Origin: Fervidibacillus halotolerans
GTDB lineage: Bacteria > Bacillota > Bacilli > Bacillales > Caldibacillaceae
Direction of reading: 5' to 3'
Length of the DNA: 64,000 bases
NCBI RefSeq assembly: GCF_026547205.1
Contig: NZ_CP106877.1
Coordinates: forward strand, 1,886,771 to 1,950,770
Shown here: positions 37,436 through 47,360 of the stretch, piece after piece
Layout: each line of letters begins with the position of its first letter
Position numbering within the stretch: position 1 is the first letter of the stretch
The notes under the pieces: generated by a model
The model's database searches: none
The model's input: the letters and a program-made list of their open reading frames with translations, nothing else
Told to the model about the DNA's origin: nothing
Translations under genes and position numbers: made by a program

Positions 37436-38344
37436 TTAACCTAATCTTTGTCTTGCGTCGGCTGCACGTTTTAACGCTTGGCCGACAAAATTTATACACA
37501 GCATCATTACTAAAATGAGTAATGCTGCAGGTAACCAAACCCAAATTTTTTCTTCCATAACGACAGGGTTTCGAGAATAACTAATCAATGTACCTAGACT
37601 CGGTGTACCTTCTGGCAAACCAAAACCGAGATAGGATAATCCTGTTTCAATCCCGATATTTCCTGCCAAATTCAACGTCATATTGACAATAATAATCGAA
37701 CTTAAATTCGGGAGGACTTGAAATAACATAATCTTCCTATTTGGTGTCCCTAATGTTTTTGAGGCTGCTACATATTCTAATTCCCTTTCCGCCAGTGTTT
37801 TCGATCGAATTAGTCTAGCTTTTCCTACCCAATAAAATGCTGACATAATCAAAATAAAATTCAAAACGTTAAATTTAGGAACCAAGGTAACAAAAACGAT
37901 GATAATCATTAACGTCGGTAACGTTAATATGAAATCAATAATCCGCATGATAATATTATCTACTAAACCACCAAAATAACCAGCAATTAATCCGAGGGTT
38001 ATTCCAATCGCAGAAGTTATTAGAGTAATTGCAATTGCGATGGTCAAGGAGTTTCGTGCACCAACGATTAATTGATTAAATACATCCCGACCACCATAAT
38101 CAGTTCCTAACCAATGGATTGAATTTGGTGGTGAATACTTATTTTTCAAATCAATTCTGTCAATCTGATCTGGACCGATATTCATACTATATACAAAGAC
38201 GTAAATGACGATCGCAAAAAACAAAATAAGTGAAAATAAGGCAAGTTTATCTTTCATTAATTCCCTGAATATGATTGACCAGCCAGACGGCGATTTTTCA
38301 AATTTTATCTCCTTATCATTTCCATTTACAGCAGGTGCTGCCAT
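37436..38344 (-). CDS. appC: Oligopeptide ABC transporter permease (OppC/AppC type)
   Basis: A 302-residue inner-membrane permease with six helices and the conserved cytoplasmic EAA loop in TLAERELEYVAASKTLGTPNRK near 185-205. A long N-terminal cytoplasmic segment precedes helix 1, and a WLGTDYGGRDVFNQL motif lies near residue 78, both typical of the C-type subunit. It pairs with the B-type permease to form the transport channel. It lies 16 bp upstream of the binding-protein gene. Confidence 0.92.
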   Translation of the reverse strand: MAAPAVNGNDKEIKFEKSPSGWSIIFRELMKDKLALFSLILFFAIVIYVFVYSMNIGPDQIDRIDLKNKYSPPNSIHWLGTDYGGRDVFNQLIVGARNSLTIAIAITLITSAIGITLGLIAGYFGGLVDNIIMRIIDFILTLPTLMIIIVFVTLVPKFNVLNFILIMSAFYWVGKARLIRSKTLAERELEYVAASKTLGTPNRKIMLFQVLPNLSSIIIVNMTLNLAGNIGIETGLSYLGFGLPEGTPSLGTLISYSRNPVVMEEKIWVWLPAALLILVMMLCINFVGQALKRAADARQRLG

Positions 38345-38384
38345 TTTTATTCCCTCCTTTATGCAAATCGAATGCTGTTAGCTA

Positions 38385-39353
38385 TTAATCGATACGAATT
38401 CTCGGATCGACGATGCTTAAAATAATATCAGACAATAGTGTTCCTAAAATCGACAAAAAGCCGAACAGCATAACGAGTATGTTTACCACACTAAAATCCC
38501 GCTGCGAAATGGAACTGACGAATAATTGGCCTAATCCAGGATAATTGAAAATTTGTTCAATAAAGATCGACCCACCAAGGATAAAGACGATATCATATCC
38601 TAAAAAGGCAGCAACAGGAAGCAATGAGTTCCGAAAAATATGTCTCGTATATACTTTCCGTTCCGGTGTGCCTTTTGCTTTCGCCGTCTTGACGAAATCT
38701 TTCAGCTTCGTATCGATTATCTCGCTTCGTAAATATTGAATTGTTCCAACTGTTGATAAAAGAGCGGCAGATATAGAAGGTAAAATTAAATGGTGTAATT
38801 TGCTCAAATACCAATCCCAGGTGCCACGTTCTACTTGGACGTCGACGCTTCCTCCAGTTGGAAACCAATTTAATGTATAACCGAATAAAAATAACATAAG
38901 CAATGCAAAGACGAACAACGGTATGGCGTAACTGACAAAGTTATATCCTACGATTAATTTGTCCATCCATGAATCTGGATACCGTCCTGCAATAATCCCT
39001 AATGGAATGGCAATTAAATAGGCAAATATCAGTGTTAATAAACCTAATAAAAACGTATTCGCCATACGGTTTCCTAACAAATCGGAAATTTTTACATTAT
39101 GTACATAGGAAATTCCGAAATCCCCTTGTAATAGGTTCCCGATCCATCGGATATATTGTTCATGCCAAGGATCGTTTAATCCTAATTTTTCGCGAAGTTC
39201 TTCCATCGTCTCAGGATCTAAATTCGGGTTTGCCACCATTTGTCCCGTTAATGCATCACCTGGCATTGCTTTAGCTAGTAAAAAGATGATGATGCTGAGA
39301 AGTAGTAGTTGAGGGATCATAATTAACAATCTTCTGACAATAAACTTTAACAT
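38385..39353 (-). CDS. appB: Oligopeptide ABC transporter permease (OppB/AppB type)
   Basis: A 322-residue permease with six helices; the N-terminus FIVRRLLIMIPQLLLLSIIIF is the classic B-type first helix. The EAA loop is in IDTKLKDFVKTAKAKGTPERKVY near 215-235. AGAAAGGAGC precedes ATG 39353. The spacing is 15 bp to appF upstream and 40 bp to appC downstream, consistent with one transcript. Confidence 0.93.
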   Translation of the reverse strand: MLKFIVRRLLIMIPQLLLLSIIIFLLAKAMPGDALTGQMVANPNLDPETMEELREKLGLNDPWHEQYIRWIGNLLQGDFGISYVHNVKISDLLGNRMANTFLLGLLTLIFAYLIAIPLGIIAGRYPDSWMDKLIVGYNFVSYAIPLFVFALLMLFLFGYTLNWFPTGGSVDVQVERGTWDWYLSKLHHLILPSISAALLSTVGTIQYLRSEIIDTKLKDFVKTAKAKGTPERKVYTRHIFRNSLLPVAAFLGYDIVFILGGSIFIEQIFNYPGLGQLFVSSISQRDFSVVNILVMLFGFLSILGTLLSDIILSIVDPRIRID

Positions 39354-39368
39354 GTAAACTGCTCCTTT

Positions 39369-40295
39369 CTAAGGTAGTGCAACAGAGTGCGTATCAGATA
39401 TTTTCTTCAAATCAAATATTTTTCCCTCAGCATCAAAATACTTTTCGTAATTTCTTTCAAACTCTTCATTGACTTCTTTTCTCATTAGTAAATGCTCATC
39501 ACGTTTTTCTGGGTTTACATCTGGAATTGCTGCGAGCAATCGTTTTGTATAAATATGTTTTGGCTGATTGAAGATATTCTCTTTCGTTCCTTCCTCAACA
39601 AGCCGACCTTTATACATAATGCCAATCCGATCGCTCATATGGCGAACAATTCCTAAATCGTGACTAATAAATAGGTAGGTTAAATTATACTCTTTTTGAA
39701 TATCCTTCATAAAATTCAGTACTTGGGCTTGTACGGAAACATCGAGGGCTGATACAGGCTCATCAGCAATGATAATCTTCGGATTGACGGTCAACGCCCG
39801 TGCGATACCGATTCTTTGTCTTTGTCCTCCTGAAAACTCGTGAGGATATTTAAAAATTGAATCGGGACTAAGTCCTACCTTCTCCATCAAATCTTGAACT
39901 TTTCTTCTTTCTTCTTTTGGTGATAGTTTTTCAAAGTTTCGAATTGGTTCCGCAATAATATCTATTACTCTTTTTTTTGGATTTAATGAAGAATATGGAT
40001 CTTGAAAAATCATTTGAATATCTTTTCTATATTTATGAAACTGCCGTCTTTTCAATCTCGTTAAATCGATATCATTAAAAATGATCTTTCCAGCAGTAGC
40101 TTTATTTAAACCAATAATGGTTCTTCCTGTAGTCGTTTTACCACATCCGGATTCTCCGACCAAACCGTATGTTTCACCCGGTTGAAGATCTAACGTAATA
40201 TCATCAACCGCCTTAACATGATCAATAACCCGTCGAAAAAAGCCACCTCGAACTGGATAATAAACTTTTAAATTTTCTACTCTAAGAAATGTCAT
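39369..40295 (-). CDS. appF: Oligopeptide ABC transporter ATP-binding protein (AppF/OppF type)
   Basis: A 308-residue ATPase beginning at ATG 40295 (MTFLRVENLKVYYP) after GGAGGACTT; a longer frame would lack a site. The Walker A motif GESGCGKTT lies near 45-53, the signature SGGQRQRIGIARAL near 155 and Walker B IIIADEP near 175. Its start overlaps the appD stop by 14 bp. It hydrolyses ATP on the inner membrane face together with AppD to drive peptide uptake. Confidence 0.94.
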   Translation of the reverse strand: MTFLRVENLKVYYPVRGGFFRRVIDHVKAVDDITLDLQPGETYGLVGESGCGKTTTGRTIIGLNKATAGKIIFNDIDLTRLKRRQFHKYRKDIQMIFQDPYSSLNPKKRVIDIIAEPIRNFEKLSPKEERRKVQDLMEKVGLSPDSIFKYPHEFSGGQRQRIGIARALTVNPKIIIADEPVSALDVSVQAQVLNFMKDIQKEYNLTYLFISHDLGIVRHMSDRIGIMYKGRLVEEGTKENIFNQPKHIYTKRLLAAIPDVNPEKRDEHLLMRKEVNEEFERNYEKYFDAEGKIFDLKKISDTHSVALP

Positions 40296-41295
40296 AATGT
40301 AAGTCCTCCGCATCTTTCGGAAAATCAAAATGTTGATAACATGTGCAGCGAACCCAGTGGTTTTTCTCCACTTCACGCAATTTTGGATTTTCTTCATGTG
40401 CTTCCTTTTTAATCCAAGGAATCCGTTCAGAAAAACGGCAACCTGTCCTCGGCAATTTTTTTAGCGAGGGTACAATCCCTTGAATTACATGTAATCGATC
40501 TCCATCTGCAGCAGATGGAACAGAATTAAATAGCGACCTCGTATACGGATGTAAAGGATTATTAAACAATGTAAACACATCGGCGATTTCTACAATTTCA
40601 CCTGCATACATAACCGCTACTCGGTCAGCCATTTCAGCGACGACACCTAAGTCATGAGTAATTAATATAATTCCAGTTTTCATTTGATTTTGAAGTTCCC
40701 GCATTAAGTCGAGAATTTGAGCTTGTATCGTTACGTCAAGGGCTGTAGTTGGTTCATCTGCAATTAATAATTTTGGTTCACACGCTATGGCAATGGCGAT
40801 GACTACACGTTGCCGCATTCCACCGGATAATTCATGCGGATATTGCATATACGTCCGTTCCGGATTTGGAATGCCAACTTTATTTAACAATTCCAGGGTT
40901 CTTTTTTTCATTTCTTCCTTGGAAAGATTGTAATGATTTTTCATCGTTTCTTCAATTTGATCTCCAATTCTCATCAACGGGTTTAATGCCGTTAACGGAT
41001 CTTGGAAAATCATCCCCATATCTTTTCCTCGAATATTATTTAATTCATTGGTTGATAAAGATAATAAGTTTTTATTTTGAAAGAGTATTTCCCCTTCCAG
41101 TTTCGTATTTAATTCATGGTGCAAACCCATTATGGATAAGGCTAACGCACTCTTTCCACATCCGGATTCTCCGACAATTGCGACAACTTCATTTTCATTG
41201 ACTGTTAACGATACGTCATCGACCGCCGCATAAAATTCATCTCCTATTCGGAAAGAAGTCTTTAGATTGTTAATTTGTAAAAGCGGCTTTCCCAA
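40282..41295 (-). CDS. appD: Oligopeptide ABC transporter ATP-binding protein (AppD/OppD type)
   Basis: A 337-residue ATPase starting with TTG at 41295, 8 nt after AGGAGG. Walker A GESGCGKSALALS is near 37-49, the signature [15 protein letters not shown] near 150-164 and Walker B LLIADEPTTALD near 172-183. The C-terminal domain contains cysteines (GCRFSERIPW, WVRCTCYQ) typical of oligopeptide/dipeptide ATPases, where they bind an iron-sulphur cluster in some members. First gene of the operon. Confidence 0.94.
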   Translation of the reverse strand: MGKPLLQINNLKTSFRIGDEFYAAVDDVSLTVNENEVVAIVGESGCGKSALALSIMGLHHELNTKLEGEILFQNKNLLSLSTNELNNIRGKDMGMIFQDPLTALNPLMRIGDQIEETMKNHYNLSKEEMKKRTLELLNKVGIPNPERTYMQYPHELSGGMRQRVVIAIAIACEPKLLIADEPTTALDVTIQAQILDLMRELQNQMKTGIILITHDLGVVAEMADRVAVMYAGEIVEIADVFTLFNNPLHPYTRSLFNSVPSAADGDRLHVIQGIVPSLKKLPRTGCRFSERIPWIKKEAHEENPKLREVEKNHWVRCTCYQHFDFPKDAEDLHYDIS

Positions 41296-41350
41296 AATGT
41301 AAACCTCCTAGCACTAAAAATAAAAATATAAGCGAGCATTATTATTTAAA

Positions 41351-41379
41351 ATAATAGTATAAATTAACTATATTTGCAA
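41351..41379 (-). promoter_or_regulatory. Candidate promoter of the app operon
   Basis: On the minus strand TTGCAA (41379-41374) and TATTAT (41356-41351) are 17 bp apart, 56 bp upstream of appD in an AT-rich region. No operator sequence stands out. Confidence 0.5.
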
Positions 41380-41558
41380 TATATTTTTTTTCTTCAAAAA
41401 TGAAATAAATTTTTTGTGTTATTTTTAAAGATAATATATTTTCTGTCAAATATATGTAAATGGCTGAATAAGGACAGAATATTAAACACCTTGGATAGAC
41501 AAATGCCATGATTACTTCAGCGTTTAGGCATTTATTTAAATATTAAGGCAATATTTAA

Positions 41559-41801
41559 TCAATTCGTAGTGTGCAATGTTGTTAATTTATATTGGATTGT
41601 CGTAATCCCATCGGAAAGTTCCATTTTATAAATAACCCCTTCACCGACAGGATTATGATCTAGGAAACGTTTTACCTTTAGAGGAGTATTTAATGGGTAT
41701 AAATGGTACCCCTCTTTTAATAATTGAAAATTATTATCGTTCAATCGTTTTTCTTTACCTTCAGTAACGATCTCAATTTCAAGTTCAAAGGGCATGGCCA
41801 T
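41559..41801 (-). CDS. ytmB: DUF2584 small protein YtmB
   Basis: An 80-residue protein that matches YtmB in length, in the GYHLYPLNTPLKVKR segment and in position next to ytmA. Predicted mostly beta strands with no membrane segment. Function is unknown. A GGAGCGAGC-type site precedes ATG 41801. Confidence 0.85.
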   Translation of the reverse strand: MAMPFELEIEIVTEGKEKRLNDNNFQLLKEGYHLYPLNTPLKVKRFLDHNPVGEGVIYKMELSDGITTIQYKLTTLHTTN

Positions 41802-41949
41802 TTTGCTCGCTCCTTTTGTTCTTCTTAATATTGAATGTATCAGAAAATGATTGATATTTCTACTGAGGGATTAAAGTTTTTACGGAATATTCGTTAAGTA
41901 TTTTTCGTCTTTTAAGTATTTATCGCCTTTTTCGTTGATTTCCTGTCTT

Positions 41950-42729
41950 TTACTGATTCTTCATCCATCGAGCAACCGCTTCTGTAATTTTTCGATTTTC
42001 CTTCGGTGGAAAATAATGGGAGAAGTTATCGAAATACCACGTTTCGACTTGTTTTTTCAATGTTCGTGCATATTTTTCTAATTTTAGCGCATGGGAAAAT
42101 GAAACGTTTTGATCTTGTTTTCCATGAATGATTAAAAGGGGAGAAGATAATTTTTTCATTTCAAATAAAGGGGAACGGAACCGATATAATTTCGGTTTTG
42201 AATAGGGTGTCCCTCCAATTACCCGCTTGAGCATTTTTCGTAAATCCATTCGTTCCTCATACGTTAAAAAAATATCAGAAACTCCGCCCCATGTAACGAC
42301 CGATGTAGCCTCCGGATAGTTGATAGCCGTCCATAAAGCCATTAAACCTCCCCTAGAAATTCCAAAAATATGAATCCGATTGTCCTTTAAACGGGGATGT
42401 TGTTTTAACAATTCGAATCCACTAAAGGCATCGAATCGATCCATTCCCCCGAAATCCTCCACCCCTTCTCCTCCTTGATTTCCACGATAAAAAGGAGCGA
42501 ATACGATGAATCCTTCTTGTGAAAATTGGGCGACTCTTGCCGGGCGCACCTTTCCTTTATTTTTTATACCGCCCCGTAAATACAAAAGTCCTTCAAAGGT
42601 ACCCCCTTTTTTCGGTTCTGCAAGTAGCCCCTTTACCTTTAGCCCCTCGGATAAATACGTCACGATAAATAAAGAAACATTCGGATTTGGTGACGGAAAT
42701 AAATCGGATGAAAGGATTTGTCCATTCAT
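41950..42729 (-). CDS. ytmA: Alpha/beta hydrolase (prolyl oligopeptidase-like) YtmA
   Basis: A 259-residue single-domain serine hydrolase. The nucleophile is S125 in HIFGISRGGLM; aspartate in HGKQDQNVS near 215 and histidine in FDNFSHYF near 243 complete the triad. The family resembles the catalytic domain of S9 peptidases and acyl-peptide hydrolases. No signal peptide is seen. The true substrate of YtmA is unknown. It faces ytlA divergently. Confidence 0.87.
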   Translation of the reverse strand: MNGQILSSDLFPSPNPNVSLFIVTYLSEGLKVKGLLAEPKKGGTFEGLLYLRGGIKNKGKVRPARVAQFSQEGFIVFAPFYRGNQGGEGVEDFGGMDRFDAFSGFELLKQHPRLKDNRIHIFGISRGGLMALWTAINYPEATSVVTWGGVSDIFLTYEERMDLRKMLKRVIGGTPYSKPKLYRFRSPLFEMKKLSSPLLIIHGKQDQNVSFSHALKLEKYARTLKKQVETWYFDNFSHYFPPKENRKITEAVARWMKNQ

Positions 42730-42905
42730 TTTACTCCCCCCGTTTTTTGCTCAATTAATCTAAAACAAATTCAATAACCGTTTGCAATAAAGAATTTGAA
42801 CCGAAAATTGTTGAATCACACATCCCTTATTCCACACATAAACTATGTTGAGAAAAATGGATTCTACCGGTAAAACATTTGATTCCGGTTTGAGGAGGAA
42901 CGTCT

Positions 42906-43886
42906 ATGAAAAAGTGGCTCGTATTATTTATATTACTCGTTGGACTTGCGGGTTGCAACCAATCGAAAGATACGCTGGATTCGTTGCGCGTTGCAGAAGT
43001 TACCCGTTCAATCTTCTATGCCCCCCTTTACGTTGCAATTGAAAAGGGTTTTTTCAAAGAAGAAGGATTAACAATTGATTTACAAACGACATGGGGAGGC
43101 GATAAAACGATGACCGCCCTTTTATCGGACGGAGCCGATATCGCCCTTGTCGGTTCGGAAACATCAATTTACGTATATGCTCAAGGCGCCGATGATCCGG
43201 TCATTAATTTTGCCCAATTAACTCAAACAGACGGTACATTTTTAGTTTCTAGAACCCAAATGGAAGAATTTACTTGGGAAAAATTAAAGGGAACGACCTT
43301 TTTAGGACAAAGAAAAGGGGGTATGCCCCAAATGGTCGGCGAATTCGTGTTGAAAAAAAATGGAATCGATCCCCATAACGATTTAAAGATGATTCAAAAT
43401 GTCGATTTTGCTAACATCCCGAACGCCTTTGCCTCAGGAACTGGAGAATTTGTCCAATTATTCGAACCACAAGCCAGTATGTTTGAACAACAGGGTATCG
43501 GTTATATTGTAGCGTCCTTTGGAATAGAAAGCGGACATATCCCCTATACAACTTTTATGGCAAAGGAAAGTACCATCAATGAACGGGAACAAGCGATTGA
43601 AAAATTTACTCGGGCTATTTATAAAGGCCAACAGTGGGTATATGAAAGGGATGCGTCGGAAATAGCAAAAGTCATTCAGCCCTTTTTTGAAGAAACGGAA
43701 CTGAAATTGATTGAAGTAGTGATCGAACGATATAAAAACCAAAAATCCTTTGCTGAAGATCCGATTTTGGACGAACAGGAATGGGAAAATTTACAAAATA
43801 TTATGGATGAAGCGGGAGAACTTCCTGAACGAGTCGATTACGAAAAGATTGTAAATACAAATTTTGCTAAAAAAGTTTCAGAGTAA
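42906..43886 (+). CDS. ytlA: ABC transporter substrate-binding lipoprotein YtlA (NMT1/SsuA type)
   Basis: A 326-residue lipoprotein; the signal peptide ends in LAGC with Cys17. The domain is of the NMT1/THI5-like type, as in binding proteins for thiamine precursors, sulphonates and nitrate: IFYAPLYVAIEKGFFKEEGL near 37-56 is characteristic. GAGGAGG precedes the ATG. It is followed by its ATPase and permease genes, so the three form a complete importer. The substrate cannot be fixed from sequence. Confidence 0.88.
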   Translation: MKKWLVLFILLVGLAGCNQSKDTLDSLRVAEVTRSIFYAPLYVAIEKGFFKEEGLTIDLQTTWGGDKTMTALLSDGADIALVGSETSIYVYAQGADDPVINFAQLTQTDGTFLVSRTQMEEFTWEKLKGTTFLGQRKGGMPQMVGEFVLKKNGIDPHNDLKMIQNVDFANIPNAFASGTGEFVQLFEPQASMFEQQGIGYIVASFGIESGHIPYTTFMAKESTINEREQAIEKFTRAIYKGQQWVYERDASEIAKVIQPFFEETELKLIEVVIERYKNQKSFAEDPILDEQEWENLQNIMDEAGELPERVDYEKIVNTNFAKKVSE

Positions 43887-43950
43887 TTTGAATTGCATTG
43901 AATGTACGACCTATATATATTATCCATTCATTGACAAAGGGAGGCATTTT

Positions 43951-44730
43951 ATGGACGTTTTACAAATTCAAAACATCTCCCACGTATATTTCTCCCAAAA
44001 AACGACGACGACCGCTCTCCTTGATGTCAGTCTTTCTGCAAAAAAGGGAGAATTCATTTCTATCATCGGTCCAAGCGGTTGTGGCAAAACGACTCTTTTG
44101 TCTATTATGGCCGGACTCATTTCCCCGACAAAAGGAGACGTGTTTATCGATGGGGAACCCGTCCAGTTTGGTAATCGAAAAACGGGATATATGTTACAAC
44201 AGGATTATTTATTTCCGTGGAAGACGATTGAAGAAAACGCTTTGCTTGGCCTTAAATTGTCGAACAAACTAAATGAAGAAAATAAAATGAAAACCATTGT
44301 CTTATTAAACAAAATGGGGTTGACAAATGTAGAAAAAATGTATCCTAAGCAACTATCCGGTGGGATGAGGCAAAGAGTCTCCCTCGTTCGTACACTAGCA
44401 ACAGACCCGAAATTACTGCTTCTAGACGAACCCTTTTCCGCCCTCGATTTTCAAACGAAACTGAAACTGGAAGAGCTCGTGTTTAATACGTTGAAACAAT
44501 TCCAAAAAACCGCTGTTCTCGTCACCCATGATATTGGGGAAGCAATTGCCATGAGCGACCGGATTTACTTATTATCTAACGGTCCCGGAACCATTCATGA
44601 AATTTTTGACGTTCCAGAAAAAATTCGTAACCGATCACCGTTAGAAGCAAGGAGTCAACCAGAATATAATGTACTTTTCCAAAGGATATGGAAGGAGTTG
44701 GAAAGCCTTGCCAACAAAGATGAATATTAA
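43951..44730 (+). CDS. ytlC: ABC transporter ATP-binding protein YtlC
   Basis: A 259-residue ATPase starting at ATG 43951 after GGGAGG; the frame upstream has no site. Walker [13 protein letters not shown] is near 39-50, the Q-loop [11 protein letters not shown] near 78, the signature [16 protein letters not shown] near 130 and Walker [13 protein letters not shown] near 152. It belongs to the SsuB/TauB/NrtD-like group and energises import with YtlA and YtlD. It overlaps the ytlD start. Confidence 0.93.
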   Translation: MDVLQIQNISHVYFSQKTTTTALLDVSLSAKKGEFISIIGPSGCGKTTLLSIMAGLISPTKGDVFIDGEPVQFGNRKTGYMLQQDYLFPWKTIEENALLGLKLSNKLNEENKMKTIVLLNKMGLTNVEKMYPKQLSGGMRQRVSLVRTLATDPKLLLLDEPFSALDFQTKLKLEELVFNTLKQFQKTAVLVTHDIGEAIAMSDRIYLLSNGPGTIHEIFDVPEKIRNRSPLEARSQPEYNVLFQRIWKELESLANKDEY

Positions 44731-45517
44731 GCTCCTTCATGATGAATACAAAAAAGCTTTAATAAGAAAAAGACGCCAAGTCCTTTTTTTCCAAATGCTT
44801 ATTTTTCTTTTATTTTTCGCCCTTTGGGAATTATCTAGCAGACTTAAATGGATCGACCCGCTCATTTTTAGTTCCCCATCTAAAATATGGGATTTGTTCC
44901 TATCGTTTATGACAGACGGATCCCTACCGAGTCATATAAGCACGACTTTATTCGAAACCATTCTCGGTTTTCTTATTGGAACAGGAGCAGGGGTCATTTT
45001 CGCAGCCATTTTGTGGTGGTCACCTTTTTTATCAAAGGTGTTAGATCCATATCTCGTCATTTTTAACGCGATGCCTAAGGTAGCTCTAGGACCGATTTTC
45101 ATCGTTATTTTAGGCCCAAATATGACATCCATCATTACTATGGGCGCAATCATCGCCGTCATCATTACAACGATTGTCGTATATTCATCCTTTCGAAACG
45201 TGGATCCAAATTATGTAAAAGTACTTCAAACTTTTGGGGCCACAAGATTTCAATGTTTTTGGGAAGCTATTTTACCTTCTTCCTTTCCAACGATTATTTC
45301 TTCATTGAAGGTCAATGTCGGCCTCGCATGGGTAGGTGTAATCGTCGGAGAATTTTTAGTTTCCAAACAAGGACTCGGATACTTGATTATTTACGGATTC
45401 CAAGTATTTAATTTCACTTTAGTCCTATTATCCTTATTAATTATCGCTCTTTTTGCTACGTTGATGTATAAAGGAGTCGAATGGTTGGAAAAAAAATTAA
45501 TCAAATCAAACGAATAA
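44708..45517 (+). CDS. ytlD: ABC transporter permease YtlD
   Basis: A permease of about 269 residues with six helices and the EAA-type loop [20 protein letters not shown] near 170-190. I prefer TTG 44708, which has an AAGGAG motif 10 nt upstream; ATG 44720 is in frame but 22 nt away. The gene begins inside ytlC, which suggests translational coupling. It forms the membrane channel of the YtlACD importer. Confidence 0.9.
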   Translation: MPTKMNIKLLHDEYKKALIRKRRQVLFFQMLIFLLFFALWELSSRLKWIDPLIFSSPSKIWDLFLSFMTDGSLPSHISTTLFETILGFLIGTGAGVIFAAILWWSPFLSKVLDPYLVIFNAMPKVALGPIFIVILGPNMTSIITMGAIIAVIITTIVVYSSFRNVDPNYVKVLQTFGATRFQCFWEAILPSSFPTIISSLKVNVGLAWVGVIVGEFLVSKQGLGYLIIYGFQVFNFTLVLLSLLIIALFATLMYKGVEWLEKKLIKSNE

Positions 45518-45534
45518 CCGAGACAGTCGTAGGA

Positions 45535-45571
45535 AACGGATGGACACCCATTGAACAATTTACCATCCGTT
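45535..45571. terminator. Terminator between convergent ytlD and ytkD
   Basis: AACGGATGG pairs with CCATCCGTT; TTTATATC follows on the plus strand. The right arm touches the ytkD stop codon. Confidence 0.55.
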
Positions 45572-46044
45572 TATATCAAATGTTCTCTTCTTAGATAATC
45601 CAGACAATATTGCAATACGGAATCTTTCATAATAAAACTATATTCTTCCCCAATATTTTCCGGAAGAAACTCACTTTTTATTAAAGAAGGGCCATCCGTT
45701 TCCAAATAATCTTCTTTTTTTTCAATGGCTGATAATTCGGCAAAATAGACGTTTTTTATAATGGGACAGTCCCCCTCGCCCACTTCGTACTGGGCGATGG
45801 GCACAAGGGACTTCACAACTCCACCAATTTCTTCATATACTTCCCGAACGGCTGCCTCTTCCAACGTTTCTCCTGTTTCAACTTTGCCTCCGGGAAATTC
45901 CAACCCTCGCTTTTTATGTTTCGTCAAAACAAAAAAATCCCGAAATTTGCAAATAACAAATACATGTCGGGCATCTTTACGAAATTCTTTTTTCGAAAAT
46001 GTTAAACGAACCACATTTCCATAAAAATCTTGAAAAATATACAT
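45571..46044 (-). CDS. ytkD: Nudix hydrolase YtkD (8-oxo-dGTP pyrophosphohydrolase type)
   Basis: A 157-residue Nudix protein starting at ATG 46044 (MYIFQDFYGN), which matches the start and length (158) of B. subtilis YtkD; an AAAGGA motif lies 12 nt upstream. The Nudix box, GGKVETGETLEEAAVREVYE then EIGG, at residues 52-75 has all consensus positions. The B. subtilis enzyme removes oxidised and other nucleoside triphosphates and protects spores and cells from mutation. Longer in-frame starts exist but lack conservation. Confidence 0.9.
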   Translation of the reverse strand: MYIFQDFYGNVVRLTFSKKEFRKDARHVFVICKFRDFFVLTKHKKRGLEFPGGKVETGETLEEAAVREVYEEIGGVVKSLVPIAQYEVGEGDCPIIKNVYFAELSAIEKKEDYLETDGPSLIKSEFLPENIGEEYSFIMKDSVLQYCLDYLRREHLI

Positions 46045-46292
46045 TTGGATCATTCGTCCTTTCATTTTAAATCCTTCAATCAAAATACCGGTTGAATATA
46101 GGCGTCCAAAATAGATATCATTTTTCCCTCTACATTTTACTACTATTTTCCCAAACAATCACAATTCAGAAACGAATTTAAAATAAACACTTACTTCTGT
46201 TATTTATTATGTAAATTTTTTTAAATTCTGAAACCTGTTCGCTATATAAACGTATATATAAACAGCAAAATTATTAAAAGGAGTTGATTAAA

Positions 46293-47150
46293 CTGAAAAA
46301 AATTGCTCATATTCTTTTCGCCTCCATATTGTTATTTTCTTTAGCAGGATGTAACCAAATAGCTGAAAAAGTAGGGACGAAGGAAGAAACAAGTGTGAAG
46401 GAAAAAGAAGAGGGGGAGAGTTTGCTAGACGTTTTTCAAAAATCAATGGATGCGGTATCCTCATTGGATAGCTACTCTATCTATATGGAATCGGAGCAGG
46501 AAGTAATTGAAAACTCTACTTCTGAACCGATTCATATGAATATGACATTAGAAATGGACGTAACGACCAATCCGGAAGCAGTACATCAGAAACTTTCCAT
46601 GTTTGTTCCAGATTTTGAGGATGCTTACGAGATGGAAATCTATTATACGGATCAAGGGTATTTCATGTACGAACCTTTCTCGAACACATGGATGAAAATG
46701 CCCGAAGATATGTTCCTAAAAGCTGATCATATCCCACAAGCCAAAACCGACCCTTACATGCAAATCGAACAATTAAAAAAATATATTGACGACTTTTCTT
46801 TTAAAGTAAATGACTCTGACTACATCATTTCTTTAAATGTGTCTGGAGACTCCTTTCTTGATTTCGTAAAAGAAGAAACTATTGATTTCCTGAAAGGAGA
46901 AGGGGAAAAGGAAATTGAGGAACTAATGGGTTCAGTAAGTCTTAATCAATTAGATTACAAAATTCACATTGATAAAGAAACTTATTTGCTGAAACAAATT
47001 GAAATGGTCATGCAATTACAAGTTGATGAAGAAGGAGAAGAAATAAGCTTCTTTCAGAAATCCGTTTTCACATACAAAAATTTCAATACAATCGACAAAA
47101 TCATCGTTCCTGAGGATATTGTAAATAGCGCGAAAGAAAATGATTTTTAA
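46293..47150 (+). CDS. Lipoprotein, DUF6612-like (LolA/LppX-type fold suspected)
   Basis: A 285-residue lipoprotein: a short basic start, hydrophobic core and lipobox LAGC with Cys near position 20. A charged linker follows, then a domain with repeated amphipathic strands (SLDSYSIYMESEQEVIE..., MNMTLEMDVT). This layout fits DUF6612/LppX-type lipoproteins of unknown role. The start is unusual: AAAGGAG is 9 nt before CTG 46293, while the TTG at 46284 touches it. It stands alone and is followed by a terminator. Confidence 0.72.
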   Translation: MKKIAHILFASILLFSLAGCNQIAEKVGTKEETSVKEKEEGESLLDVFQKSMDAVSSLDSYSIYMESEQEVIENSTSEPIHMNMTLEMDVTTNPEAVHQKLSMFVPDFEDAYEMEIYYTDQGYFMYEPFSNTWMKMPEDMFLKADHIPQAKTDPYMQIEQLKKYIDDFSFKVNDSDYIISLNVSGDSFLDFVKEETIDFLKGEGEKEIEELMGSVSLNQLDYKIHIDKETYLLKQIEMVMQLQVDEEGEEISFFQKSVFTYKNFNTIDKIIVPEDIVNSAKENDF

Positions 47151-47171
47151 CCAGTAGGGGGTTTTTTCACG

Positions 47172-47199
47172 ATGGGCAAACGTCTGGCCCATTTTTTTA
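47172..47199 (+). terminator. Terminator after the DUF6612-like lipoprotein gene
   Basis: ATGGGC pairs with GCCCAT around AAACGTCTG and is followed by TTTTTTT. Confidence 0.8.
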
Positions 47200-47360
47200 T
47201 GTTTGCACCGCCGAAAATCATTCCTACCAAATCACCCCACTTCTTGACATTTTATTTCCCACAAAAAAAGTTTTTCAGTTGTTTTCCAAATCGGTTTTCA
47301 TTAAAATATAATCTATGTTACCGCATCCAATGTTTGAAACATAAGTAGGGGGAAATTTTT

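Noticed and set aside
42730-42905. Riboswitch upstream of ytlA (a TPP element was considered because of the NMT1-type binding protein)
   Set aside because: No conserved TPP motif or other known riboswitch core is present in this short leader.
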